Of a stretch of DNA of 64,000 bases, positions 7,178 through 18,226 are shown in pieces. Source of the stretch: Photobacterium kishitanii (GTDB lineage: Bacteria; Pseudomonadota; Gammaproteobacteria; Enterobacterales; Vibrionaceae); assembly GCF_003026355.1 (NCBI RefSeq), contig NZ_PYON01000015.1:1-64000 (forward strand), written 5' to 3'. Numbering within the stretch: the first letter of the stretch is position 1; each line of letters starts with the position of its first letter. The position numbers were made by a program, and so were the translations under genes. The notes under the pieces were generated by a model. The model searched no databases. It was not told where the DNA came from and worked only from the letters and a program-made list of their open reading frames with translations.

Positions 7178-9516
7178 TAGTGACATCCTCCACTTTTATG
7201 TTGAGCTGGTGTTGTTGGTATTGATAGTTGCCAATCAACTTTTTGACTTAAATAACGGATGCCAATAATAAAACTTATTACTAGTGAACAAGCAAATATC
7301 AACCAACCAATTGTTGCTATTGGGTGGGCTGTAAATGTCGCGGTTTGGTAAAAAGCAATTGCGAGTGCATACGCGACAGCTATCCCCCAGAAAGTAGAGA
7401 ACCAAGCCCAGTTGCGGCCTATTTCTTTCGCTATTACACCGATTGTTGATACACATGGCACATACAATAAAACAAAAATTAAATATGCATATGCACCGAC
7501 CATCGAACCAAATTGATTGTGCATTTGCCCCATCGCCGTGGTATTCATACTGCCATCGGCTTCACTGGCTTTAATCGGGTTTTTTAAGGTCGTTAATGAG
7601 AAACTGTTTTCAACACCAGTGACGGTATCTTGCCATGCTGTTTTCAGTTCGGTTAGTAGATGGAAGGGTTGCGTACCGTCTGCACCATCAATGATTTTTT
7701 GGTTTGCTAATTCAGCGCTGTAAAGGGTATTAAGTGTACCAACGACAACTTCTTTGGCTAAGAATCCGGTGAGTAAACCTACGCTTGCTGGCCAGTTTTG
7801 TTGGTCAACACCAAGCGGTGATAATACAGGTGTTACCCAGCGCCCAATGTCTGATAAAGCAGAATTTTGTTGTTGTCCTGGTTCAATTACACGTCCAGAA
7901 AATGTAACGCTGTTAAGCGCCATCACAATCATACAGATGGGAATGATAAGTCGACAAGCTTTAACTAAAAAGCCACGGAGGCGACTCCAACTGTGGATTA
8001 AGGTCGTTTTAAGGCTTGGCACATGATAGGTTGGCAATTCCATAATAAAAGGAGATGCTTCACCGGTTAAGAGTGTTTTCTTTAATACAAAACCAGTCAG
8101 TACTGCGACTAAAATACCAAGTAGATATAGCGAGAACACAATCAAGCTGCCCATACCTTGAAAAAAAGCGGCAGAAAAAACCCCAAAGATTGCAAGTCGA
8201 GCACCACAAGACATAAAAGGTGCCATCATCGAGGTTAGAATGCGATCTCGTGGTGTTTCAAGCGTCCGCGAAGCCATAATTGATGGAATATTACAGCCAA
8301 ACCCAACAATCAGTGGTACAAATGATTTACCGGGTAAGCCAATAGCTTGCATTAAGCGATCGATAACAAAAGCAGCGCGAGCCATATAACCACTATCTTC
8401 TAATACCGAAAGGTATAAGAACATTAACCCTATCTGCGGGATAAAGGGCATTACTGTGTTTATACCGCCACCAAGACCTTGGGATAAAATCGCCCCTAAC
8501 CACATGGGTAGACCGAGATATTGACATAGCCATGCAGTACCATGAATAAAGATTGCAGCTGAACCTTCATCAAAAATAGGTTGTAGTCCGCCACCGATGT
8601 TAATCGCAAACCAAAACATTAAATACATCACCAATAAGAAGATCGGTAATCCGAGATAGCGATTAAGGACTATTGCATCTATCCATTGGGTTAATTTATG
8701 CTGAGTTGCTTGTTCATGAGAGGTTGATTGGGCGATGAGATCAGCGACAGTTTGATAGCGAGCATCTGCAATTAATAGATCTGCATGTTCATTATATGCT
8801 TGAAAAAGTAAATCCTGATAATGCGTTACACGATCAGGAATATCAGTGTTTAAAATATGTTTTTGTGCTGATATGTCTGATTCTAGTAATCTTAAAGCAA
8901 GCCATTGCTTATTGTTTTCTGCAATTAATGTGTCGGGGAAATCAGCGCTTAACTGTGTGATTACCTGGCGCAATTGTAGTGGAAAATGTGTTTTAAAAGA
9001 GGATGTTTGTGGGGTGATGAGTTGTTTTTCAATCGCGGCTTTTAATGGTTCAACACCTTTATTTTTATTAGCGATTAAACATACAACAGGGCAACCGAGT
9101 TGAGCTGATAATGCTTCAGCATCGATAACAATATTTTTTTGGCGCGCAATGTCGAGCATATTGAGTACCACTAGACAGGGTACATTCATTTCAATTAATT
9201 GCAGCGTAAGATAAAGATTACGCTCGATATTAGCAGCATCGACAATATTAACTACAAGATCTGCTTCACCACTTAAAATATAGTCGCAGCCAATTTGTTC
9301 ATCGACAGATCCTTGTTCGTCAAATGAGCTCATTGAATAAATGCCGGGTAAATCAACAACGGTTACCGTTTGGTTATGATACTGATAAGTTCCTTCTTTT
9401 TTATCAACAGTTACGCCCGCCCAATTACCAGTACGCTGTCTGGCACCCGTTAAGGTATTAAATAATGTGGTTTTACCGCAGTTTGGGTTACCCAATAAGG
9501 CAATGCTATTTGCCAT
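7177..9516 (-). CDS. feoB: FeoB, ferrous iron permease with GTPase domain
   Basis: This 779-residue inner-membrane Fe(II) transporter has a cytoplasmic N-terminal G domain: G1 GNPNCGKT, switch GNWAGVTVDKKEG, G3 DLPGIYSM and G4 NMLD. A helical GDI-like region follows. The membrane part has two Gate motifs (around GFGCNIPSI and in the C-terminal YVPCVSTIG region) and about ten spans. I chose the ATG at 9516 (MANSIALLG) because GGAGAAA precedes it; an ATG six codons upstream is weaker. feoA, normally the first gene of the operon, is absent from the 470 bases upstream, so FeoA must be encoded elsewhere or be dispensable for this copy. feoC follows directly. Confidence 0.95.
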   Translation of the reverse strand: MANSIALLGNPNCGKTTLFNTLTGARQRTGNWAGVTVDKKEGTYQYHNQTVTVVDLPGIYSMSSFDEQGSVDEQIGCDYILSGEADLVVNIVDAANIERNLYLTLQLIEMNVPCLVVLNMLDIARQKNIVIDAEALSAQLGCPVVCLIANKNKGVEPLKAAIEKQLITPQTSSFKTHFPLQLRQVITQLSADFPDTLIAENNKQWLALRLLESDISAQKHILNTDIPDRVTHYQDLLFQAYNEHADLLIADARYQTVADLIAQSTSHEQATQHKLTQWIDAIVLNRYLGLPIFLLVMYLMFWFAINIGGGLQPIFDEGSAAIFIHGTAWLCQYLGLPMWLGAILSQGLGGGINTVMPFIPQIGLMFLYLSVLEDSGYMARAAFVIDRLMQAIGLPGKSFVPLIVGFGCNIPSIMASRTLETPRDRILTSMMAPFMSCGARLAIFGVFSAAFFQGMGSLIVFSLYLLGILVAVLTGFVLKKTLLTGEASPFIMELPTYHVPSLKTTLIHSWSRLRGFLVKACRLIIPICMIVMALNSVTFSGRVIEPGQQQNSALSDIGRWVTPVLSPLGVDQQNWPASVGLLTGFLAKEVVVGTLNTLYSAELANQKIIDGADGTQPFHLLTELKTAWQDTVTGVENSFSLTTLKNPIKASEADGSMNTTAMGQMHNQFGSMVGAYAYLIFVLLYVPCVSTIGVIAKEIGRNWAWFSTFWGIAVAYALAIAFYQTATFTAHPIATIGWLIFACSLVISFIIGIRYLSQKVDWQLSIPTTPAQHKSGGCH

Positions 9517-10111
9517 TATTATTTCTCCGAACATAGTTTGATAATAGGAAAAGTCACTAATAAAAATCAGGTTAAAAGTATATTAATGTTATTAGTTATA
9601 TGGTTTTATTTAAACGTAAATAGATATCAATTACATTTATATCGGGGTTAATAGCAACCGTCAAATATTATTTAAAATCTGCAACGTATTATTTGTTATA
9701 TAAATCAAACTGTTTAGAAGTAATTATTACCACTTATTAAAAATGGTTTTTTATTTATTAAAGATGATTTTAATTAAGTAGGGTTTATTGTTGTTACGAA
9801 AGTTAATAATAATGATAGCGGTTTTTACATTAGATATATGCTTCTATGAATATAAAAACATATATTGCAGATGGAAAATAGTTAATACCATGTTAATGGT
9901 GGTTGGTAATCTGATAGTAAGCCGCGATTAAGGCCTGTGTTATGCATCTTAAACGCCGAAGTTTAAGATAAATCGTACATAATTGACCCAAATGTTGATT
10001 ATTGTGGTTACCTTTGTGACACGGTTAATATTTGTTAACAGTTATCTGCTTTTGAATCTGATTAATCTAGTTTATTATCACTGTGTTTATAATCAGTATG
10101 TGAAATGTTTT
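9517..10111. other. Long AT-rich spacer upstream of feoB
   Basis: About 595 bases hold the feoB promoter region. I looked for feoA and found no coding frame resembling it. TAATAATAATGATAG at about 9804 is only a weak Fur-box resemblance. A clear hairpin lies at 9946-9969. A frame open from a TTG at 9983 continues into the small gene at 10112, but its N-terminal part looks like chance sequence. Confidence 0.5.
9946..9969. repeat. Perfect 9-bp inverted repeat
   Basis: ATCTTAAAC and GTTTAAGAT flank the 6-base loop GCCGAA. No T-run follows on either strand, so it is more likely an operator or an RNA structure than a terminator. Confidence 0.5.
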
Positions 10112-10315
10112 ATGTGGTTTGAAGGCAAAAAAAAGACAACGGTAGTGGATAAAGATAAATTAATTTCTGAAATTCACGAGCTTGTTTTAAAACAATATAG
10201 TCAACATGATATTAAGCTAATAAAAAACATAACATCGAAAGGCGGTATTGAACTACATTTTGCTGTTGCTGGTGAGGATGTACTCCAAATGAGTATTGAA
10301 TCGTCTAATGTTTAA
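10112..10315 (+). CDS. Small hypothetical protein (67 aa)
   Basis: From the ATG at 10112 the product is a Lys-rich, mixed alpha/beta-looking peptide (MWFEGKKKTTV, later GGIELHFAVAGED). It has no signal peptide or known motif. An upstream in-frame TTG would add a hydrophobic leader, but that part has no ribosome site. A perfect 28-base palindrome follows the stop, which supports a real transcript end. Function unknown, and the start is uncertain. Confidence 0.4.
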   Translation: MWFEGKKKTTVVDKDKLISEIHELVLKQYSQHDIKLIKNITSKGGIELHFAVAGEDVLQMSIESSNV

Positions 10316-12048
<1,733 letters not shown>

Positions 12049-12073
12049 TTATTGAAGAGCGGTCTTCAAACTA

Positions 12074-12110
12074 ATGCCTCCTAATTCAATTATTAATAGG
12101 GGGCATTTTT
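12074..12110. terminator. Terminator shared by convergent enolase-like and LysR genes
   Basis: Stem ATGCCTCCTA/TAGGGGGCAT (one mismatch) with a T-run on the plus side, placed between two convergent stop codons. Confidence 0.8.
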
Positions 12111-12117
12111 ATATTAG

Positions 12118-13035
12118 TTATTGACCAAGTTGGGCTAATAAATGATCAACAACCACTTTTGTTTTTAATTCTTGGGTTTTGTTTTTAGTGTAAACAAGCG
12201 CCATTGAATGGGTTGTATTAAAGGGAGATGCGGTAAATTCATTTAATACTCGTACCAGTTTTTTTTCGTTAATTGCAGCGATGACCATATGATGAGGGAG
12301 TAAAACGATTCCACCATCTTGTAGTGCTGCCTCTAATAGCGCCAGTGAGCTATTACTTGATAACCACGCGGCGTTGAGTTCTATTTTCTGCTTAGTTTTT
12401 ATTTCTGTTTGAGTCTGAGTCTGTTCAAAATACCATTGAGTGCTAATGTGTCTAAAATGCTGCGCTAGTAGTTGATGCTGTTCTAGATCTGCTGGTTGAT
12501 GTAGTGGCGCAGCAGTTGCTAAATAGTTCGCACTGGCACAGGTCCAATATTCTATATGTTGTAATGGGCGAGCAATAAAACTACTGTCAGAATAATCTTC
12601 AATTCGAACATAAATATCGTAATCAGCGCCATAAGGGTCTAATTCTTCATCACTATAATTAAGATAGATAGTGAGATCTGGCCATTGTTGTTGTAATGCC
12701 GGTAGAAGTGGCGCGATATAATGCGTGCCATACCATAGTGGCGCGCTAATTTTCACATGCCCTTGAACGCGTTGTTGGTGTAAAGCTATCTCATCGACTA
12801 ACTGATCGATTTGCGCACAAATAGCAATTCCCTGATGGTAAACGTGTTGTCCTGTTTCCGTTAATGATAAGCGTCGCGTATGTCTAATAAGCAGTGGGCA
12901 ATTAAACTCTTTTTCTAATTGTTGTACATGTCTGGAAATAGATGAAACAGCAACATTAAGCTGTTCTGCTGCTGCAGAAAAACTGCCTTGTTTAACTGTT
13001 GCAATAAAATAACGTAACGATTCGATAGATTTCAT
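12118..13035 (-). CDS. LysR-family transcriptional regulator
   Basis: This 305-residue protein has the N-terminal winged helix at residues 3-62 (YFIATVKQGSFSAAAEQL then SSISRHVQQLEKEF) and an effector domain from about residue 90 (VKISAPLWYGTHYIAPLLP). It resembles the AaeR/DmlR-like subgroup in which the regulator is divergent from its target. The target here should be the decarboxylase gene at 13231: the spacer holds a 30-base imperfect palindrome of LysR style. It converges on the enolase-like gene across a shared terminator. The effector is unknown. Confidence 0.9.
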   Translation of the reverse strand: MKSIESLRYFIATVKQGSFSAAAEQLNVAVSSISRHVQQLEKEFNCPLLIRHTRRLSLTETGQHVYHQGIAICAQIDQLVDEIALHQQRVQGHVKISAPLWYGTHYIAPLLPALQQQWPDLTIYLNYSDEELDPYGADYDIYVRIEDYSDSSFIARPLQHIEYWTCASANYLATAAPLHQPADLEQHQLLAQHFRHISTQWYFEQTQTQTEIKTKQKIELNAAWLSSNSSLALLEAALQDGGIVLLPHHMVIAAINEKKLVRVLNEFTASPFNTTHSMALVYTKNKTQELKTKVVVDHLLAQLGQ

Positions 13036-13063
13036 AGCATTAGCTCACGATATTGTTGTAGCT

Positions 13064-13093
13064 CATATTTCCGTACTGTCGTGCGAAAATATG
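13064..13093. promoter_or_regulatory. Palindromic operator between LysR and decarboxylase genes
   Basis: CATATTTCCG and CGAAAATATG are inverted arms matching at 9 of 10 positions, 10 bases apart. The site lies 28 bases before the LysR start and about 140 before the decarboxylase start. Confidence 0.5.
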
Positions 13094-13230
13094 TAAATAC
13101 AGATTATTGTTTCGAAAAGTGCAAAACAGTTTTTGAATCTTGGCGCTTACTCTTTTATATAAAAGGGTTAGGATATTTGAACACACTGCTTATTGTTAAG
13201 TAGATAATTATAATGATCAAGGCTATAAAT

Positions 13231-14913
13231 ATGAAACCTTCACTTACCGTTGTTGAATATCTTATTGAAGCATTAAAAGCGATTAATCTACATCATGTTT
13301 TTGGTGTTCCTGGTGATTTTGCCTTTCCAATCAATGATGCTATTTGTAATGATAGCGACATTGAATGGATTGGTTGCTCTAATGAATTAAACGCATCTTA
13401 CGCCGCCGATGGTTATGCACGAATTCATGGTGTTGCAGCATTAAATACGACTTATGGTCCAGGAGAGTTAAGCGCATTATGTGGTGTTGCTGGCTCTTTT
13501 GCGGCGCATTTACCAATAATATTTATTGCAGGTATGCCAAGTTCAAGCTTAATGGCAACGGATAAATTAATTCACCATACATTAGGTGATGGTAAATTTG
13601 ATACTTTTGTGAAAATGGCTGCTGAAGTAACCATAGGCAATGTAGTATTGAGTGCTGATAATGCCGAGGTTGAAATACAACGCATTATTCAAATGGCGTT
13701 AACGACTAAACTTCCTGTTTATATCGGTGTTCCAGAAGATATTGCCTATCTAAAATTAGATAATCCACAGCCATTTGATTTTAGTTATGCTGCACCTAAT
13801 GAGTCTAAAAATGTCGATGCACTTGCACAAAAAATAGCAATGCAGATTAATGAAGCCCGCAATCCAGTGGTTATGGTCGGTGAACATTTACGTGTTTATA
13901 ATGCCTTAGTTTCAGCTCAAACGTTGATTGAAACGGCTAATTTGCCATTCGCAACTATGTTTGCTGATAAAGCGATTATCGATGAAGCGCATCCTAATTT
14001 TATTGGTTTATATGATGGCAAAGTGATTAATCGTGCTGTGCGTGAGGTAATTGAAAATAGTGATTGCGTGATTAATTTAGGAGCGTTATTAACTGACTTT
14101 AATACCGGTGCCTTTAGTGCTGAATGGCCACAAAATACGATTAATGTCTATGGTGATCGAATTGAATGCGATGAGTGTCATTATGATGCGGTGGATTTAG
14201 TCGCCTTATTAGATGCTATTACAGTCCTATTAAAGCCACGCACGAATGTTGATTATCCATGTTATATGGGTTATCGCCCAACTCAAGTATCTGCTGATAG
14301 TGCTATTGATGCCGCTTCTTTATACCCACGCTTAGAGCAGTTCTTTAAAGAGGGTGATCAGATTATTGCTGAAACTGGTACGGTATCGATGGGGCTTGGC
14401 ATGGCACATTTACCTAAGCAAGCGAGTTTTCATAACCAAACATTATGGGGCAGTATTGGTTGGGCGACACCTGCTGCTTTAGGTGCTGCATTAGCGAATC
14501 CTCAGCAGCGTACCGTGTTATTAACTGGCGAAGGCTCTCATCAATTAACTGTGCAGGAAATTGGACAATTTCATCGTTATCATCAAACACCGATTATTTT
14601 TGTTATTAATAATAATGGCTATTTGATTGAACGCATTTTGTGTAAAGATCCGATGATCGCTTATAACGATTTATGTCAGTGGAATTACACTTTATTGCCT
14701 GAGGCGTTTGGTATTAGTGATTGGTTAGTGGCTAAAGTAGAAACTAACGCTGAACTTGATAAAGCATTATCAATGGCACAAACAGCAACAACAGGGGTAT
14801 ATATTGAGATTGTGACTGCTGTTATGGAGACCCCAGCTTTGGCTGCAAACTTAGCGGCACAACTTAATCCGGCTCGTGGTATTCCAGTACATGTAATGGC
14901 TGTTGAAGATTAA
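13231..14913 (+). CDS. Thiamine-diphosphate 2-keto acid decarboxylase (pyruvate/indolepyruvate decarboxylase type)
   Basis: This 560-residue ThDP enzyme has three domains. The N-terminal Pyr domain has VFGVPGDF and the catalytic Glu in CSNELNASYAADGYAR. The His pair in LIHHTLGDG, typical of pyruvate and indolepyruvate decarboxylases, is present. The C-terminal PP domain has GEGSHQLTVQEI and NNNGYLIE, the ThDP/Mg motif, with GEG in place of GDG. It would convert a 2-keto acid to the aldehyde plus CO2, acetaldehyde if pyruvate is the substrate. I chose the ATG at 13231, which has AAGG eight bases upstream, over the ATG at 13213. It is divergent from a LysR gene. Substrate choice cannot be settled by eye. 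Confidence 0.85.
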   Translation: MKPSLTVVEYLIEALKAINLHHVFGVPGDFAFPINDAICNDSDIEWIGCSNELNASYAADGYARIHGVAALNTTYGPGELSALCGVAGSFAAHLPIIFIAGMPSSSLMATDKLIHHTLGDGKFDTFVKMAAEVTIGNVVLSADNAEVEIQRIIQMALTTKLPVYIGVPEDIAYLKLDNPQPFDFSYAAPNESKNVDALAQKIAMQINEARNPVVMVGEHLRVYNALVSAQTLIETANLPFATMFADKAIIDEAHPNFIGLYDGKVINRAVREVIENSDCVINLGALLTDFNTGAFSAEWPQNTINVYGDRIECDECHYDAVDLVALLDAITVLLKPRTNVDYPCYMGYRPTQVSADSAIDAASLYPRLEQFFKEGDQIIAETGTVSMGLGMAHLPKQASFHNQTLWGSIGWATPAALGAALANPQQRTVLLTGEGSHQLTVQEIGQFHRYHQTPIIFVINNNGYLIERILCKDPMIAYNDLCQWNYTLLPEAFGISDWLVAKVETNAELDKALSMAQTATTGVYIEIVTAVMETPALAANLAAQLNPARGIPVHVMAVED

Positions 14914-14921
14914 ATAAAGCG

Positions 14922-14968
14922 TCGAGCCTATTCTCTTGATATATAAAGGGAATTCGGCTCGATATTTT
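14922..14968. terminator. Terminator between decarboxylase gene and DUF1501 gene
   Basis: TCGAGCC at 14922-14928 pairs with GGCTCGA at 14956-14962, with an inner ATTC/GAAT pairing. TATTTTAA follows. It lies between convergent genes. Confidence 0.65.
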
Positions 14969-14976
14969 AACGATAA

Positions 14977-16311
14977 TTAAATAAATTCAATATAAGGTGA
15001 ATTGAAATTATTTAAATTTGGGAATATTGATAATGTCTGTGCTTCTGATAAACCTAACCAACGGCATAATGAAGCATTGACTTGATCTGCTGCAATGGTT
15101 GGAATAATTCGACCGCTATTATAATTATGTTGGCTATTATTGGTTAATTGTGGCCACTCACCGTAAACATTATTACCGCGTATCGCACCACCGGTCACAA
15201 TTTGGTGCCCAGCCCAACCATGATCAGTCCCACTCGCATTGGCTTGTAAACGACGCCCAAAATCAGACATTGTTACGCAAGTGACTTGATCATTTAAGCC
15301 TGAATCTACCATATCAGCATTAAAGGCACTTAGGGCATCACTTACTTGTTTAAGAAGTTGTGGGTGAAGTCTTTGTTGGTCATGATGAGTATCAAAACCT
15401 TCAAGACCAACAAAAAATACCTGTCGTTGTTGGTGCATATCATCACGGGCTTTAATTAAACGACTTACCATATCTAGTTGTTCAGCTAAATCTGATTTAG
15501 GGTAAGAATAATGATTCGGATGCTTGGCTAGAATTTTCTTTAGTGCTTCATTTTCAGAGATATTACGTGACATTGCACTTGCATAGTTACGCATATAAAT
15601 ATTGCTATACTGACGTTGGGTAAAATGGGAAAAATAACCATTAAGACGCTCTTCGTCATTCCAACCGGCATATACACCGCTTCCCGCACTGTTGACAACC
15701 GTTTGCTGGGCTTTTTTATAACGAAGTAATTTTTGGCCTTGGTTGACGGAAATTAGAGGTGATAGACTTCCGCTCGCACCGAGCATCTCCATCATGCGTC
15801 CAGCCCAACCATAAGCATTACCAAGGTTTTCAGCGCCTAATTGCCATAAATCTTGTTGTTGATTATGTGCCATAAGAAATTGTGGCAATTTAACACTATT
15901 ATTACTGATGTCATCTCGAGTCGTAGGTTGAATTAGCTGGCCTGAATTGATAATAGCTGTTGCATTACCTGCTTCAAATAGCGGTAATAATGAAGCCATA
16001 TTACTATTAAGACTGAGCGGTACACCATTAGTCGTCGTTAAATTTAATGGACTTAACTGACTCTCTGGCAAGCCCATTTTAGGTCGAGCTGCTTTATAGT
16101 CTTGGTAGGCATCACAACCAGGTGTTGGAACGATCATATTATAAGCATCGTTACCACCAAACAGAAATACACACACTAATGTTTTATTGGTACTGTCTGA
16201 TGATTGCGCATCGGCTGTGGGTATTAGCGATGAGGCAAATGTTGATGCAGATAGGGTCGTCGCACTGACAACGGCACTGGTTTTTAAGAAATGTCGACGT
16301 GATAACTTCAT
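14977..16311 (-). CDS. DUF1501 family protein with Tat-type signal
   Basis: This 444-residue protein starts MKLSRRHFLKTSAVV, an S-R-R-x-F-L-K twin-arginine signal, and continues into the DUF1501 fold (FLFGGNDAYNMIVP, later GFDTHHDQQ, MSDFGRR and GTDHGWAGHQ). The His/Asp pattern suggests an alkaline-phosphatase/sulfatase-like metal site; actual activity is unknown. I chose the ATG at 16311 because GAAGG lies about nine bases upstream, at the very end of the DUF1800 gene. The two genes are co-transcribed, five bases apart. They occur as a pair in many proteobacteria, probably acting together outside the inner membrane. Confidence 0.8.
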   Translation of the reverse strand: MKLSRRHFLKTSAVVSATTLSASTFASSLIPTADAQSSDSTNKTLVCVFLFGGNDAYNMIVPTPGCDAYQDYKAARPKMGLPESQLSPLNLTTTNGVPLSLNSNMASLLPLFEAGNATAIINSGQLIQPTTRDDISNNSVKLPQFLMAHNQQQDLWQLGAENLGNAYGWAGRMMEMLGASGSLSPLISVNQGQKLLRYKKAQQTVVNSAGSGVYAGWNDEERLNGYFSHFTQRQYSNIYMRNYASAMSRNISENEALKKILAKHPNHYSYPKSDLAEQLDMVSRLIKARDDMHQQRQVFFVGLEGFDTHHDQQRLHPQLLKQVSDALSAFNADMVDSGLNDQVTCVTMSDFGRRLQANASGTDHGWAGHQIVTGGAIRGNNVYGEWPQLTNNSQHNYNSGRIIPTIAADQVNASLCRWLGLSEAQTLSIFPNLNNFNSPYIEFI

Positions 16312-16316
16312 TTTAA

Positions 16317-17867
16317 TTAACCTTCGCAAAAGAATTCAGGGGCCGTTGTTGCAATATATATGGCATTAAGAAAACGTATCTTGAGTTGATAAGGTGCTGA
16401 GTGGCTTGATAACGCTTTATACATATAATTTTGAAGACTTTTTGACATTAAACCGCCAAAAAAACGTTCATTAATAAGCGCAACATATTCGGTAGTCCCC
16501 ATCGATAGATCATTAAAATCAGTTCGATCCCAGTGCCATTCTTTATAGTCAGTTTTGTTCCATTTTAATATGTTGTACCACATTCTATTATGTGTTTTAC
16601 GCATAATGTCTGCCGTTATAATGGCAAATTCAGGAGCGGTCAGGCCTAAGTTCTCTATTTCACCTTGAGGGGCATCTGTCGGCTTATAAAAATTAAAGAC
16701 TGTTTCAGCACTCAATGCTGCTTGGCCATAAGTCACTTCAGCCCATTGGGTGTCCCACCAATGCTCCCCTGCAGCTTGCATATTTAGTGCACGTAATTGG
16801 TTAGCAACCACAATTAAAGGCTCTTTTAGTAGGCCAAAATGTTGATGTTCACCTTGGGTTCCCTGTCCGGCAGCATTAGCTAAGCCTGCAAAAACGTCAG
16901 GATCGGTTAATACCGCTTTAATTGTTGCTTGTAAATCGCCACGAATGCCATCACCATTATCAATAAAGACTTCAGCAACACGTTTTATATAATTACGATT
17001 AGGGTTACTGGTGACAAATCGTTTAATCAGGTGCACGGCAACAAATGCGGGTGTATTATTATGGTTAAACAACATATCAACCATAGCATCGAGATCTTGA
17101 TGAGCATCTTGTCCCGCGGGAAAATGAGTGCCCATAACGGTTTTTTCATCCATATCATGCTGGCTATTATCTGCTGACATCGGGTTGATCCAGTCATATA
17201 CCCAGTTGGGATGATTGATGCTCCAACCACAGAGTAGTCGTGACATATCCTCTACGTCATCTTGATTATAAGTAGGGATCTTATTACCACTTTGATCAAC
17301 AATGGGCTCGCCATAATTATCGAGTTGCCATAATCCGATAGTGAATAATTGCATACATTCACGGGCAAAGTTTTCATCAGGAAAAGTATTGGTTTGAGGA
17401 TCATGCTTTTTACTACCAGATAATGTTAAATACTCTCCCATTACTGGACTCAGTGTCACAGCCTTAAATAAGTCACGAAAATTACCAAAAGCGTGTGTCA
17501 CTAACATGTCGTAATAATTAGCTAAACCTTCATTAATAAAACTGACACCATGTGAAGACACAACAAATAATTGACTCAATGCATAAGCCATACGCTGCCG
17601 AAGTTGATCTTCGCCTGTAACGGTACATTGCCACCAAATGCCTTGACGCATGTCATCTTGCGCTCGGCTATAACTTGAACTGGCAAAAAGTACTTTGAGT
17701 TTTGGTAGATGATAAGTAGGAGATACAGAAAATTGGTCTTCAAACCAAGCATCAAAGCCATTTTTTTGGAGGAGATCAATTTGGCCTTTTTTAGGACCAA
17801 ATGAGCCGCGATAAAGAAATTTAGCGCATTGACTACGGTCATCGCTGTATATTTTGGTGTCAGTCAT
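16317..17867 (-). CDS. DUF1800 family protein
   Basis: This 516-residue protein contains hallmarks of DUF1800: FLYRGSFGP near the N-terminus, the RQRMAYALSQLFVVS block, ENFARECMQLFTIGL, and later VAVHLIKRFVTSNPN and FNFYKPTDAPQGE. No signal peptide is obvious, so it might leave the cell as a partner of the Tat-exported DUF1501 protein encoded directly downstream, or act in the cytoplasm. The biochemical role is not known. It is the first gene of a two-gene unit, and 360 bases of spacer precede it. Confidence 0.8.
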   Translation of the reverse strand: MTDTKIYSDDRSQCAKFLYRGSFGPKKGQIDLLQKNGFDAWFEDQFSVSPTYHLPKLKVLFASSSYSRAQDDMRQGIWWQCTVTGEDQLRQRMAYALSQLFVVSSHGVSFINEGLANYYDMLVTHAFGNFRDLFKAVTLSPVMGEYLTLSGSKKHDPQTNTFPDENFARECMQLFTIGLWQLDNYGEPIVDQSGNKIPTYNQDDVEDMSRLLCGWSINHPNWVYDWINPMSADNSQHDMDEKTVMGTHFPAGQDAHQDLDAMVDMLFNHNNTPAFVAVHLIKRFVTSNPNRNYIKRVAEVFIDNGDGIRGDLQATIKAVLTDPDVFAGLANAAGQGTQGEHQHFGLLKEPLIVVANQLRALNMQAAGEHWWDTQWAEVTYGQAALSAETVFNFYKPTDAPQGEIENLGLTAPEFAIITADIMRKTHNRMWYNILKWNKTDYKEWHWDRTDFNDLSMGTTEYVALINERFFGGLMSKSLQNYMYKALSSHSAPYQLKIRFLNAIYIATTAPEFFCEG

Positions 17868-18226
17868 GATTATTCCAGTTGATACTTATATTGTATCAAT
17901 CTTATGATTATATATATGGATTCTTATGGCGGGCGATAATACTCTGTTTTATTTCTTTAGGAATGGCTGTATTGAAATGCTGACAATTAACTGACTTTTT
18001 GTAGTGTTATGTGGTCAAATATTAATGATAACTATAAATAGATATTTAAATTATTGTTATTGTTTGTTTTCTATTTGTATATTATCGATAGTGTTCTTAT
18101 TTTTATTTTAGTTAATAACTAACTATATTATTAATTAGAATAAACACTCTATTTGAAATGTAGTAGATAATAAAAAACCCTCATAATTGATTTAATTATA
18201 AGGGTTTTTTTTATAAAAGAAATTTA
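17868..18226. other. Spacer between DUF1800 gene and UhpT gene
   Basis: AT-rich DNA with the DUF1800 promoter region and, at 18172-18213, the terminator of the gene to the right. I see nothing else. Confidence 0.5.
18172..18213 (-). terminator. Intrinsic terminator of the UhpT-type gene
   Basis: A long stem AAACCCTCATAATT/AATTATAAGGGTTT (one mismatch) with T-runs on both sides. It is efficient in the minus direction. Confidence 0.85.

Noticed and set aside
9517..9982. A degenerate feoA upstream of feoB
   Set aside because: No frame of about 75 codons with FeoA-like sequence on the minus strand; stops are frequent.
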